Part shown: positions 32,512 through 41,926 of the stretch, piece by piece
How the letters are laid out: each line of letters begins with the position of its first letter
How positions within the stretch are numbered: position 1 is the first letter of the stretch
NCBI RefSeq assembly: GCF_023264675.1
Contig: NZ_JAHFVG010000011.1
Span: forward strand, 62,001 to 126,000
DNA from: Rhodococcus sp. (in: high G+C Gram-positive bacteria)
Lineage (GTDB): Bacteria > Actinomycetota > Actinomycetes > Mycobacteriales > Mycobacteriaceae
Direction of reading: 5' to 3'
Length of the DNA: 64,000 nt
The notes under the pieces: generated by a model
Databases searched by the model: none
The model's input: the letters and a program-made list of their open reading frames with translations, nothing else
Told to the model about the DNA's origin: nothing
Program-made: the position numbers and the translations under genes

Positions 32512-33537
32512 TTGAACTCGTTCCGCCGCCCTGTCCTGGGCGCAGTTGCATCCGTAGCCATGCTTGCCGCCTTCACGGCGTGTTCCGAGCCCGCCGATCC
32601 AGCGGCCGCCTCGGACGAATCGGCGAGCGGAACGCTGACGCTCTACACCTCCGAACCGCAGGCGAAGATCGACGCACTCAACGCCGAGTTCACCGCGGCC
32701 AATCCCGGTATCACCGTTGAGGTCTACCGCGCAGGCACCGGCGATCTGAATGCCAGGATCGCGGCCGAGCGGGAGACCGGCAAGATCGGTGCCGATGTTC
32801 TCCTGGCCGCCGACGCGCCGACGTTCGAGGGCTACAAAGACGACGATCTGTTGTTGCAGTACACCCCTGCGGACGCGTCCGCGCTGAATCAGGACATCGT
32901 CGACCCGGACGGCTACTACGTCGGCACCAGAATCATCCCGACGGTCATCGCCTACAACACCGAAGCGGTGACGGCGCCGCCGACGTCGTGGAAAGACCTC
33001 GCGGACTCGAAGTACAAGGGGCAGATCACCCTTCCCAATCCCGAGGTCTCCGGCGCCGCCGCCTACAACACCGCGGTGTGGTTGTCGGAGGGCTCGCTCG
33101 GCGAATCGTGGCTCGAAGGGCTCGCGGCCAACGAACCTGTCGTCGCCGAAAGTAACGGACCGGTAGGTCAAGCCGTTGCGGCCGGCACACAGCCGATCGG
33201 AATCGTCGTCGACTACCTCGTTCGTGAACTCGCAGCCAAGGGTTCGCCGATCGCTCTCGAATACCCGACCGATGGTGTCCCCTACATCTCACAGCCCGCC
33301 GGGATCTTCCAGGACTCGGCCAATCAGGACGCGGCGAAGAAGTACGTCGACTTCCTCGTGAGCAAGCGCGGCCAAGAAATTGCCGTCGAGCAGCAGTACC
33401 TTCCGGTTCGTGAGGACGTCGGCACTCCCGACGGTGCGCCCGCGCCGGCCGATCTCGAGCTTCTGAATCCCGACCTCGCCCAGATCACCGCATCTCAGCC
33501 CGACGCCGTGAAGAGGTTCGGCGAGCTTGTCGGTTAG
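32512..33537 (+). CDS. Ferric-iron ABC importer, substrate-binding lipoprotein
   Basis: A 341-residue solute-binding protein of the Fe(III) (FutA/AfuA/FbpA) group. It has a lipoprotein signal peptide (MLAAFTACSEPADP, with the Cys for lipid attachment) and the motif LTLYTSEPQAKIDALNAEFT at the start of the mature domain. Near the middle, VGTRIIPTVIAYNTE and YKGQITLPNPEVSGAA are typical. The start is TTG 32512 behind GGAGAAG. It is followed by an overlapping fused permease and an ATPase. No IdeR-like box was seen in the 108 bp upstream, so iron control is not evident. Confidence 0.88.
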   Translation: MNSFRRPVLGAVASVAMLAAFTACSEPADPAAASDESASGTLTLYTSEPQAKIDALNAEFTAANPGITVEVYRAGTGDLNARIAAERETGKIGADVLLAADAPTFEGYKDDDLLLQYTPADASALNQDIVDPDGYYVGTRIIPTVIAYNTEAVTAPPTSWKDLADSKYKGQITLPNPEVSGAAAYNTAVWLSEGSLGESWLEGLAANEPVVAESNGPVGQAVAAGTQPIGIVVDYLVRELAAKGSPIALEYPTDGVPYISQPAGIFQDSANQDAAKKYVDFLVSKRGQEIAVEQQYLPVREDVGTPDGAPAPADLELLNPDLAQITASQPDAVKRFGELVG

Positions 33538-35161
33538 CTTCTCGTTCGGGGGTCTGTCGCTGGTCAGGGGTGGGCTGTGGCTCGCGGTCACGGCGGTGAT
33601 TCTGGTGCCGCTTGCCGCTGTGGTCTCGATAGGACTGGGCGGCAACCACGTCCAGGAGCTACTCGACGCCGGAATTCTGACTGCAGCAGCCAACAGCGCT
33701 GTGTCGTCGGGCGTATCGGCGTTTCTGGCGGTAGTCATCGCCGTCGTCATGGCGCTCGTCCTCGATCGCACCGACCTTCCGGGACGCAGCGTCCTGCGAC
33801 TGATCCTGTTGAGTCCGTTGCTCATTCCGCCCTTCGTCGGCGCTATCGCCTGGACGGGACTGCTCGGACCGAGTGGCATTGTCAACAAGTTCTGGGCAGC
33901 ACACTTCGGTGGCCCGCTGTGGAACATCTATGGCGGCGACGGGGTGATCTTCCTGCTGACGATCCACTCGTATCCGTTGGCCTACCTCATCGTCGCCGCG
34001 GCCCTGCGACGAATACCAGGAGATCTGGAGCAGGCAGCAAGGATGTCGGGCGCGCCTCCCTGGCGCGCCGCCAAGGATGTCACTCTTCCGCTGCTACGGA
34101 CTGCGGCGGTGGCGTCGTTCACGTTGGTCGCGGTATCGAACCTTGCCGACTTCGGAATTCCAGCGCTCGTCGGACTTCCGGATCGGTACGTGACGCTGTC
34201 CACGATGGTCTATCGCTTCATCCAGTCCGGGACGGTGGCGAAGCCTTTGGAAGTGGTGTCGAGTATCGGAATCGTGCTGTTGCTCTTGGCCGTTGCCGCT
34301 GTCGTCGTCGACCGGATGCTGGGACGAAAGAACACTCACATCGACGGACCGACCACATTGTCGCAGCGACTTCGGTTGGGGCGTGGTCGTGGTGCGGTGG
34401 CCGTCGCAGTCTGGGCGGCGGCGTTCGGGGTGGCCGTACTCCCGATACTCGCGCTCGCATCGCAGGCCCTGCTGCCGGCACCCGGCGTGCCGTTCACCTG
34501 GGAGAACCTGACTCTCGACAGTATCGTCTCCGCCGTGACGGCACCGGGAACCATTGTGGGAATCCAGAATTCGATATTTCTGGCGGTGGGTGCGGCGGTG
34601 ATCTGCGGGGTCGTGGGACTGGCGCTCGGAGTGCTCACCACGCGCACTCGTTCGCGTGACAACATCGGCCTCGACGTCACCGCCATGCTTCCGCAGGCCG
34701 TACCCGGACTGGTCATCGCCGTTGGCTGGCTGATCGTCGGCCGCTACACCGGCCTGTTCGACACGCGCTGGGTCATCCTGTGCGCCTACGTGATGGCGTT
34801 TCTCGCCATCGTCGTCCAAGCCGTCCGCGCACCGCTTCTCGCGACGCCGACGGCACTGGAAGAAGTTGCGCGCTCGTCCGGCGCTTCGCCCGCACGTGCG
34901 CTGTACGACGTGTCATGGAAGTTGGCGATTCCCGCCGCGGCGACCGGCGGCGTTCTCGTCGCCCTGACGGCTGTTCGCGAACTCACGATGTCGGTTCTGC
35001 TCGTTGCACCCGGAACGCAGACCCTCGGCGTCTCGATCTTCAACCTGCAGCAAGCGGGTGACTACAACGCCGCCGCCGCACTGTCCCTACTGGTCGCCCT
35101 CGTCGGGTTGGCGGGACTCGGCCTGGTCGCCGGCGCCACCGATCGAAAGAAGCGAACCTGA
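33527..35161 (+). CDS. Ferric-iron ABC importer, fused double permease
   Basis: A 544-residue permease with two consecutive BPD-transport domains (AfuB/FbpB type), so one chain replaces a permease dimer. Each half holds an EAA loop: LEQAARMSGAPPWRAAKDVT in the first and LEEVARSSGASPARALYDVS in the second, where the ATPase docks. About twelve hydrophobic segments. The only in-frame starts near the front are TTG 33527 or later codons; TTG 33527 gives an 11-nt overlap with the substrate-binding gene and is taken. The stop overlaps the ATPase start by one base. Confidence 0.88.
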   Translation: MSVSFSFGGLSLVRGGLWLAVTAVILVPLAAVVSIGLGGNHVQELLDAGILTAAANSAVSSGVSAFLAVVIAVVMALVLDRTDLPGRSVLRLILLSPLLIPPFVGAIAWTGLLGPSGIVNKFWAAHFGGPLWNIYGGDGVIFLLTIHSYPLAYLIVAAALRRIPGDLEQAARMSGAPPWRAAKDVTLPLLRTAAVASFTLVAVSNLADFGIPALVGLPDRYVTLSTMVYRFIQSGTVAKPLEVVSSIGIVLLLLAVAAVVVDRMLGRKNTHIDGPTTLSQRLRLGRGRGAVAVAVWAAAFGVAVLPILALASQALLPAPGVPFTWENLTLDSIVSAVTAPGTIVGIQNSIFLAVGAAVICGVVGLALGVLTTRTRSRDNIGLDVTAMLPQAVPGLVIAVGWLIVGRYTGLFDTRWVILCAYVMAFLAIVVQAVRAPLLATPTALEEVARSSGASPARALYDVSWKLAIPAAATGGVLVALTAVRELTMSVLLVAPGTQTLGVSIFNLQQAGDYNAAAALSLLVALVGLAGLGLVAGATDRKKRT

Positions 35162-36210
35162 TGTCCACGATAGTTCTCGATTCCGTCGACCTCGTCTACC
35201 CGGACGGGACCATTGGCCTCGGCGGCATCGACCTGTCGATCGCCGACGGAGAATTTCTCGCCCTCGTCGGGCCGTCCGGGTCGGGTAAGACGACGCTGCT
35301 GCGTACCGTCGCCGGGTTTCTGGAGCCGACGGCCGGCACGGTGACCATCGGAGGCGACGTCGTCGCCGGGGCGGGCCGCACGGTTCCGCCCGAGCATCGC
35401 GGGCTCGGCATGGTGTTTCAGCAGCACGCACTATGGCCGCACCGAACGGTGGGACGCAATATCTCGTACCCGTTGGAGCTGGCCGGGGTTCCGCGTAAGG
35501 ATCGGGCCGCGCGCGTGGCCGAGATTCTCGAGCTCGTCGGCCTCCCTGGTTTGCAGAAGCGTGACCCGGCCACTTTGTCGGGTGGTCAGCGGCAGCGCGT
35601 CGCGCTGGCACGGGCACTCGTCCGCTCGCCTCGCGCCCTGCTCCTCGACGAAGCGCTCTCGGCGTTGGACGAGCCGCTGCGCGACCGGTTGCGCCTGGAG
35701 CTCCGCTCACTGACCCGGGCCGCGGGGCTCACCGTCGTACACGTGACCCACGACCGATCCGAAGCACTCGCTCTGGCCGATCGGGTAGCGATTCTCGACG
35801 GCGGGCACATCTCGCAGATCGGCACACCGGAGGACGTCGTCCACCGGCCGGCGTCGGCGTTCGTCGCACAGTTTCTATCCGATGCCAACGTGATCGACGG
35901 AGTCGTCACCGACGGCCGATTCCATGCCGCGGCTCACCCGCTCGAGTTGGATGAGGACCTCATCGATTCGGCGCGGGACGGCAAGGGGTCGCTGGCGATA
36001 CTTCCCTCCGACATCTCCCTCGGGACCGGCTCTCCGCACGATTGCGCGGCCGGCGTCGTGACGTCGTCGCTGTTCGGACGGGACGTGAGCGACGTCGTTG
36101 TCGAGTCTCACGGAGTGTCCTTCCGCTGTTCGGTGCACGGGCGCAGGCCTGCCGTCGGCGATCGGGTGACCATGACGATCAGGCGGGGCATCTTCGACTC
36201 CGCGGGGTGA
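35161..36210 (+). CDS. Ferric-iron ABC importer, ATPase
   Basis: A 349-residue ABC ATPase. Walker A is GPSGSGKTTLLRTVAG, the Q-loop VFQQHALWPHRTV, the signature LSGGQRQRVALARALV, Walker B ALLLDEALSALD and the switch HVTHDRSEALALAD. The extra C-terminal 110 residues (after DANVIDGVV) are a TOBE-like domain as in FbpC/PotA. ATG 35161 overlaps the permease stop (TGATG). Energises import by the fused permease. The substrate Fe(III) is inferred from the binding protein class. Confidence 0.92.
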   Translation: MSTIVLDSVDLVYPDGTIGLGGIDLSIADGEFLALVGPSGSGKTTLLRTVAGFLEPTAGTVTIGGDVVAGAGRTVPPEHRGLGMVFQQHALWPHRTVGRNISYPLELAGVPRKDRAARVAEILELVGLPGLQKRDPATLSGGQRQRVALARALVRSPRALLLDEALSALDEPLRDRLRLELRSLTRAAGLTVVHVTHDRSEALALADRVAILDGGHISQIGTPEDVVHRPASAFVAQFLSDANVIDGVVTDGRFHAAAHPLELDEDLIDSARDGKGSLAILPSDISLGTGSPHDCAAGVVTSSLFGRDVSDVVVESHGVSFRCSVHGRRPAVGDRVTMTIRRGIFDSAG

Positions 36211-36326
36211 CGTTGCGCGGTTCGGCGCGGTGTGACGCACAAGATACTCGAATTAGTTGCTTACCTCAGCTATGTATCTATATGGTTGCAGACAGCAAGT
36301 AAATATCTCAACCCGTTGGAGCATCC

Positions 36327-36800
36327 ATGGCAGTTCAAACCACCACAGCAGAATCGCTGGTCGAAGAGGTCTTTCTCTTCGGTCGTGCGCTGCGGCGGGC
36401 CGTGACCACCGACGACGAGGATTCACCTTTGCCGCAGGCACTGACCGGAGTTCTGGCCATCCTCGCGACCGAAGGCGATTGCAGACAGACCGACCTCGCC
36501 AACAGGCTCTGCGTCAGCCAGTCCGCCCTCAGCCGGCAGATCGCAGACCTCGTCGACCTCGGATACATCGATCGCACCCCGGATCCCGACGACAAACGCG
36601 CTTCCCGCGTCTGTGTCTCGGCCGAAGGCCAGCAGAAATTGGCCGTCATCTGGGACCACCGCGCACGACGACTGCGCGAGATGTTGAACGACTGGAGCGA
36701 AACGGAAGCGATTACCGCTCTCGACTCCATTCGAAAACTCAACAACACCTTCAACGAAGACGCGCAAGACCTGGCGCACTTGAAACTGATTGCGAGATAG
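36327..36800 (+). CDS. MarR family regulator
   Basis: A 157-residue winged-helix repressor of the MarR type. The DNA-recognition part is CRQTDLANRLCVSQSALSRQ, followed by the wing DLGYIDRTPDPDDKRASRV. It lies 4 nt before a drug-type MFS exporter gene, so it most likely represses its own promoter and that exporter until a toxic ligand binds. The AT-rich stretch 36239-36310 upstream is the likely promoter/operator, but no clean palindrome was recognised there. Confidence 0.9.
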   Translation: MAVQTTTAESLVEEVFLFGRALRRAVTTDDEDSPLPQALTGVLAILATEGDCRQTDLANRLCVSQSALSRQIADLVDLGYIDRTPDPDDKRASRVCVSAEGQQKLAVIWDHRARRLREMLNDWSETEAITALDSIRKLNNTFNEDAQDLAHLKLIAR

Positions 36801-36804
36801 AACA

Positions 36805-38784
36805 ATGACCACAACCGAAGCACCACCAAATCTGCCACAAGCAGATCCCAACGCAATGTCGCATCGGCAGATTCTCGAAGCCCTCACCGGCCTCCTCGCT
36901 GCCCTCTTCACAGCACTGCTGAGCACCACGATCGTCTCGACGGCACTGCCGACGATCATCGGTGACCTCAAGGGTTCGCAGACCGCGTACGCCTGGGTCA
37001 TCACCACCGCGCTGCTCGCCAACGCTGCATCGACTCCCATCTGGGGCAAGCTCGCCGACCTCTTCAACAAGAAGGTCCTGGTACAGAGCGCGATCGTCAT
37101 CTTCGTCGCAGGCTCGTTCCTCGCAGGCTTCGCACACAACGTGCCCGTCCTGTTGGCGGCTCGCGTCGTTCAGGGCATCGGCATGGGTGGCCTGACGGCA
37201 CTCGTCATCGCCATCATCGGAACCATCGTCTCCCCGCGTGATCGCGGTCGCTACTCCGGCTACACCGGCGCTGTCATGGCCGTGTCGATGTCCGGTGGAC
37301 CCATCCTCGGCGGCGTCATCGTCGACAGCCCACTCGGCTGGCGCTGGTGCTTCTTCGTCTGCGTTCCGTTGGCCGTCATCGCTCTCGGACTGCTTCAGAA
37401 GACATTGCACATCAAGACCGAGCGCAAGGAGAACGTCTCCATCGACTGGCTCGGCGCGCTCTTGCTGACCGCAGGCGTCTCGGTTCTCCTGGTCTGGGTT
37501 TCGTTCGCCGGTAAAGCCGACTACTTCGACTGGATCTCTCGCGAAACCGCGTACCTCGTCGGCGGCGGTGTGCTGCTGCTCGTCCTCACCGTCATCGTCG
37601 AAGCTCGGCACAAGTCGCCGATCATCCCTCTGAAGATCGTCACCGAGCGCACCACCGGCTTGGCCATCATCGCCTCCATCGCAGTCGGCGTCGGCCTCTT
37701 CGGAGCCACCACCTTCCTCGGCCAGTACTTCCAGACTGCACGTGGCTTCTCGCCCACCGAAGCCGGCTTGCTCACCATCCCTCTGGTGTTCGGAATGCTC
37801 GTCGCCTCGGTCGGATCGGGTCAGCTGATCACCAAGTTCGGAAAATGGAAGCCGTTCCTCGTCGTCGGTTCGATTCTGTTGGTCGTCGGATTCCTTCTTC
37901 TCGGAACGCTGGATCACGCCACCAAGCTCTGGGTCGTCGGTATCTTCATCACCATCGTCGGCCTCGGTACCGGCATGCTGATGCAGAACATCGTTCTCGC
38001 AGTGCAGAACACGGTGAGTGTGCACAACATCGGTGCCGCATCGTCGACCGTCGCGTTCTTCCGTACCTTCGGTGGAGCCATCGGAGTATCGGTTCTCGGT
38101 TCGATCCTGGCCACTCGCGTCGCCGAGAAGTCCGCTTCGGGCCTCGCTCAGCTGGGTGTCGACAGCTCGGCGAGCAGCGGTGGATCGCTCGACCTCGGAG
38201 CGCTTCCCGCTCCGATCGCCGCAGTCATCCGCACCGCCTACGGTGACGCAACGGGACGCATCTTCATGATCGCCGGATTCGTTGCCATCATCACGCTGAT
38301 CGCAGTCGTCCTCATCCCCAACCGCCCACTGCGCAAGACGATCGACTTCGCTCAGGCACCGGTCGAGGGTGAAGAAGTTGCCGAGATCCCCTCGTTCGGC
38401 TCCGCTCGTGAATACCTGGCCCCCGAGGTCGACGGCGACATCGCCGACCAGGACCACTCACTCGGACGTCACGAAGCACCGGCAGGGTCGGCACCCTTCG
38501 AGGGACTGAGCACCGACGCACGTGATCGACTGCTCAACCTGCTCCTCCCGGAGCCGGAAGACACCCTCGCGGCGCTGGACGAAGCCGAAGCCATCCGCGG
38601 AGAGGTCCTCGCCCTTCAGCAGGAACTCGATGCGAAGATGCTCGACTTCGACGCAGTGTGCGAGCGACTGCGGCGCCTGGGACTCAGTGAGAACCAGATC
38701 GCACGAGTGCTCGGCGACAGCCACGTCCCCGATCCTCACCAGCAGTATGTCAACTCGGGACTGAACGGCCACAGCGTCAACTAG
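36805..38784 (+). CDS. DHA2 MFS exporter with long cytoplasmic tail
   Basis: A 659-residue proton-driven multidrug exporter of the 14-helix DHA2 family. Family marks are LLSTTIVSTALPTIIGDL (motif D1-like), WGKLADLFNKKVL (motif A), and GTIVSPRDRGRYSGYTGAV and SMSGGPILGGVIVD (motif C, antiporter type). The membrane part ends near residue 510. A further ~150 residues form a charged cytoplasmic tail with a helical segment EPEDTLAALDEAEAIRGEVL, found in only some actinobacterial members. ATG 36805 is the start. Probably regulated by the MarR protein upstream. Drug specificity unknown. Confidence 0.9.
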   Translation: MTTTEAPPNLPQADPNAMSHRQILEALTGLLAALFTALLSTTIVSTALPTIIGDLKGSQTAYAWVITTALLANAASTPIWGKLADLFNKKVLVQSAIVIFVAGSFLAGFAHNVPVLLAARVVQGIGMGGLTALVIAIIGTIVSPRDRGRYSGYTGAVMAVSMSGGPILGGVIVDSPLGWRWCFFVCVPLAVIALGLLQKTLHIKTERKENVSIDWLGALLLTAGVSVLLVWVSFAGKADYFDWISRETAYLVGGGVLLLVLTVIVEARHKSPIIPLKIVTERTTGLAIIASIAVGVGLFGATTFLGQYFQTARGFSPTEAGLLTIPLVFGMLVASVGSGQLITKFGKWKPFLVVGSILLVVGFLLLGTLDHATKLWVVGIFITIVGLGTGMLMQNIVLAVQNTVSVHNIGAASSTVAFFRTFGGAIGVSVLGSILATRVAEKSASGLAQLGVDSSASSGGSLDLGALPAPIAAVIRTAYGDATGRIFMIAGFVAIITLIAVVLIPNRPLRKTIDFAQAPVEGEEVAEIPSFGSAREYLAPEVDGDIADQDHSLGRHEAPAGSAPFEGLSTDARDRLLNLLLPEPEDTLAALDEAEAIRGEVLALQQELDAKMLDFDAVCERLRRLGLSENQIARVLGDSHVPDPHQQYVNSGLNGHSVN

Positions 38785-38796
38785 GTTCTGGATACG

Positions 38797-38829
38797 AAAA
38801 GGCCCGCACACACTGTGTGCGGGCCTTTT
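38797..38829. terminator. Rho-independent terminator, bidirectional
   Basis: AAAAGGCCCGCACACA and its exact reverse complement ending GGGCCTTTT flank a single central base. The 16-bp arms start with A4 and end with T4, so it can stop both the MFS gene and the convergent gabD2. Confidence 0.9.
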
Positions 38830-38864
38830 CCGTGCAATCGGGTCGGTGGTTCGCGGTTCCTCGA

Positions 38865-40418
38865 CTACCGACCCGGAATGTACTTCAGCGCCTTCACGAA
38901 CGGAGGCATGATCTTCGCCCACAACTTCGGCGAAAGTCCGCGAGGTCCACCGAGGTTGAGCAGACGTGTGGTCGCGATGGTCTGCGACTCCGTGTACTTG
39001 AGCAACCCGTCGGGTCCGTGGCGACGGCCCATACCGGACACTCCCATGCCGCCCATCGGTGCCGCGGTGGTGCCCCAAGCGGGTGCGTAGCCTTCGTCGA
39101 CGTTGACGGTGCCCGAGTGCAGACGAGCCGCGATGGCTTCACCCTGCGCCTTGGTCTTCGCCCACACGCTGGCGTTGAGTCCGTATTCGGTGTCGTTGGC
39201 CTTCGCGATGGCTTCCTCGACGTCGGCTACCGGGTAGATGGACACGAGCGGACCGAACGTCTCGTTGGCGGCACACTCCATGTCCTCGGACACGTTCGTC
39301 AGCACGGTCGGCTCGTAGAACAGCGGCCCGATGTCCGGACGTGCATTTCCACCTGCCAAAACCTTGGCGCCCTTGACCTTTGCGTCGTCGACGTGCGCCG
39401 AGACGGTCTTGATCTGGTCCTCGGAGATGAGGCTGCCCATTTCGATGCCGAACTCGTAGTCGGCTCCGAGACTCATTTCGCGCACGCGCTGCCCGAACTT
39501 CGCGGTGAAGTCGGCGGCGATGGACTGCTCGACGTAGATCCGTTCGATCGAGATACACAGCTGGCCGGAGTTGGAGAAGCATGCACGCACGGCAGCGTCG
39601 GACACTTCCCGGAGGTTTGCGCCGGCGGCGACGATCATCGCGTTCTTGCCACCGAGCTCGGCGGAGAATCCGATGAGGCGGCGTCCGGCCTGCTCCGCGA
39701 GAAGCTGACCGGTTGCGGTCGATCCGGTGAACATGACGTACTCGGTGTTCTCGACGATCGCGGTTCCCACGACCGAGCCCGGGCCGGGGACGACTGCGAA
39801 CAGATCGCGCGGCAATCCCGCCTTGTACAGAAGTTCCACGCAGGCGAGTGCGCAGTACGGCGTCTGCGAGTCAGGCTTCAGCACGACGCCGTTGCCGGCG
39901 AGGAGCGCGGCGATGGCGTCGGACACGGCCAACGTCATCGGGTAGTTCCAGGGAGAGATGATTCCGACGATGCCCTTCGGCTGGTATCGCACGGTGGTCT
40001 TGGTCAGCACGGGCAGCATGCCGGTGACGCGCTTCGGGGAGAGCAACTTGGCAGCGGTGCGCGCGTAGTGACGCGATGTCATCGCGATGTCGAGCACTTC
40101 TTCCTGAGCAGCTGCCCTGGACTTGCCCGTCTCGGCCTGCGCCATGTCCATCAGCTCGTCGCGATGGGCGAGCACCAGGTCACGGTAGCGATGGAAGATC
40201 TCGGCGCGCTCGGACACGGGACGCTTGGCCCATGCCTTCTGCGCGACACGAGCCCGCGCGATGGCACCGATGGCGTCCTCGGCTGTGCCGACGGGGATGG
40301 TCGCCAGCTCTTTTCCGGTGAACACCTCCGTGATGGACTTCGTCGGCCGGGCATCGACGTCCGCAATGGCGATCAGATCGGCGAGCCGCGAGAAAGTCGC
40401 AGCGCTCGGAGCTGGCAT
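38865..40418 (-). CDS. gabD2: Succinate-semialdehyde dehydrogenase
   Basis: A 517-residue aldehyde dehydrogenase that oxidises succinate semialdehyde to succinate with NADP+, feeding GABA breakdown or a bypass of the TCA cycle. The catalytic Glu lies in SAELGGKNAMIVAAGA and the catalytic Cys in NSGQLCISIERIYV; GIVGIISPWNYPMTLAVSDA and MFTGSTATGQLLAEQAG form the cofactor site. Sequence is close to the GabD2 group (Rv1731). ATG at 40416-40418. It stands alone between a terminator and the secreted lipase gene. Assignment of the precise aldehyde is by family. Confidence 0.88.
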   Translation of the reverse strand: MPAPSAATFSRLADLIAIADVDARPTKSITEVFTGKELATIPVGTAEDAIGAIARARVAQKAWAKRPVSERAEIFHRYRDLVLAHRDELMDMAQAETGKSRAAAQEEVLDIAMTSRHYARTAAKLLSPKRVTGMLPVLTKTTVRYQPKGIVGIISPWNYPMTLAVSDAIAALLAGNGVVLKPDSQTPYCALACVELLYKAGLPRDLFAVVPGPGSVVGTAIVENTEYVMFTGSTATGQLLAEQAGRRLIGFSAELGGKNAMIVAAGANLREVSDAAVRACFSNSGQLCISIERIYVEQSIAADFTAKFGQRVREMSLGADYEFGIEMGSLISEDQIKTVSAHVDDAKVKGAKVLAGGNARPDIGPLFYEPTVLTNVSEDMECAANETFGPLVSIYPVADVEEAIAKANDTEYGLNASVWAKTKAQGEAIAARLHSGTVNVDEGYAPAWGTTAAPMGGMGVSGMGRRHGPDGLLKYTESQTIATTRLLNLGGPRGLSPKLWAKIMPPFVKALKYIPGR

Positions 40419-40670
40419 TTCACACCCCTACTGGTGAGTAGTTCTTGGAGTTACAGACAACCTACCCCTTCGGTGGCTCCGATCACAGTGGCTGTTTCTG
40501 CCGACGAGTTGGGTGTGGTGTTCCCGTTGCGCCCGAAATCGGTGGGATCCCATCTCTGCGAGGCCAGAGTGGTACACCACACCCGCCCTGGCCGCGTGTG
40601 GCACCATGGCGGATGGTCTTTCCTAGGCGTCGGGGCGCTCTAGTGACAAAGCAGGGTGGGGATTCACAGC

Positions 40671-41888
40671 GTGAAGAAATCAGTTCACAGGGCAATCGTT
40701 CTCGCAGGCGCGGCAGCGATGTTGTTCGCCTTCGCACCATCTGCCCAGGCCGATCCGCTCGGAGATCTCGTGTCGCCTCCGAGCAACCCCGATGCCTACC
40801 TGCCAACGCCGCTCGGAGATCCGTGGTTCACTCCACCCGCGGGCTTCGAGGCTCTACAGCCCGGCACTGTTCTGAGCACCAGAGGTGTTGCCGTACAACC
40901 AGGTACGACGTCGACTCAGCTGCTGTTCCGATCCACCGACTCCAAAGACAACCCCATCGCCGCCGCGACGACGGTCATCGTCCCCGACGCACCGTGGGCC
41001 GGCGGCGGTCCCCGCCCGGTGGTCGCCTACAACGAAGCCACCGATTCACTCGGCAACGCCTGCGCACCCTCGTCGACGCTCCCTCGCGGCACCAACAAGG
41101 AAATCGACCGCATGCAGGAACTGCTCGGGCGCGGATATGCCGTCGTTGCGACCGACTATCAGGGTCCGCGCCAGGCGTACTCGGCTGGCAGAGTTGCGGC
41201 CCATACCGTGCTCGACGGCCTCCGTGCATCGCAGAGTGTCGGCGTTGCTTCCGACGCACCGATCGCGATCACCGGATATTCGGGCGGGGCCATCGCGTCG
41301 GGTTGGGCAGCTCAGTTGGCTCCGTCCTACGCGCCCGAGCTGAACATCGTCGGCGTGGCCTTCGGCGGACCTCCCACCGATTACAAGATTCTCCAGCGGT
41401 CGCTGAACGGCGGCATCGGTTCCGGCCTGTTCACCGCGGCGACGATCGGACTCTCGCGGGAGTACCCGGAAATGCGTGCGCTGGCCAACGACAACGGAAA
41501 ACGGCTCGCGCTGGTTCAGAAAGATCAATGCGTCGACGTGTTGTCCTACAGCGGGCTGCTCTTGTTCGACCAGCAGAACCTTTCCAACGTTCCTGACGTC
41601 TTCAACCACCCCATCACCCGATCGGTGATCGAGGAAAACCGGATGGGCCAGGTCAAGCCCGAGGCGCCGATCTACATCTACCAGGGTGTTCAGGACTTCC
41701 TCATCCCGAAGGAGGGCGCCGAAGCCGTCCAGGATCAGTGGTGCGCGATGGGCGCCTCGGTCCATCTCGAGGAGGTCCCCGGTGACCACACGATCGCCGA
41801 GGGCGGTGGCCGACCGGGCGCATTCGATTGGATTTCGCAAAGATTCGCCGGTGTATCCACCGGAGGATGCGACCGCGTGGTTCGCTGA
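40671..41888 (+). CDS. Secreted LIP-family lipase
   Basis: A 405-residue exported alpha/beta hydrolase of the secretory lipase family (PF03583). A signal peptide (residues ~1-27, ending SAQADP) is followed by the typical PSNPDAYLPTPLGDPWFTPP. The nucleophile Ser is in ITGYSGGAIASG, the acid Asp in YQGVQDFLIPKEGAEAVQ, and the His in VPGDHTIAEGG. GTG 40671 is chosen because GGGTGGGG ends 8 nt upstream; GTG 40656 is possible. Acts on lipids or esters outside the cell. Transcribed toward a TipA-like regulator 38 bp downstream. Confidence 0.88.
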   Translation: MKKSVHRAIVLAGAAAMLFAFAPSAQADPLGDLVSPPSNPDAYLPTPLGDPWFTPPAGFEALQPGTVLSTRGVAVQPGTTSTQLLFRSTDSKDNPIAAATTVIVPDAPWAGGGPRPVVAYNEATDSLGNACAPSSTLPRGTNKEIDRMQELLGRGYAVVATDYQGPRQAYSAGRVAAHTVLDGLRASQSVGVASDAPIAITGYSGGAIASGWAAQLAPSYAPELNIVGVAFGGPPTDYKILQRSLNGGIGSGLFTAATIGLSREYPEMRALANDNGKRLALVQKDQCVDVLSYSGLLLFDQQNLSNVPDVFNHPITRSVIEENRMGQVKPEAPIYIYQGVQDFLIPKEGAEAVQDQWCAMGASVHLEEVPGDHTIAEGGGRPGAFDWISQRFAGVSTGGCDRVVR

Positions 41889-41926
41889 GAAAAAGCTTGA
41901 CCCTCACGTCGCGGGAGGTACCACCC

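Noticed and set aside
36751-38457. 568-codon minus-strand frame opposite the MFS gene
   Set aside because: Composition is extreme Asp/Glu/Gly with no domain; typical antisense shadow of a hydrophobic gene.
38817-40643. 608-codon plus-strand frame opposite gabD2
   Set aside because: The dehydrogenase on the other strand has its catalytic motifs and full family length; this frame shows no domain and also runs through the terminator.
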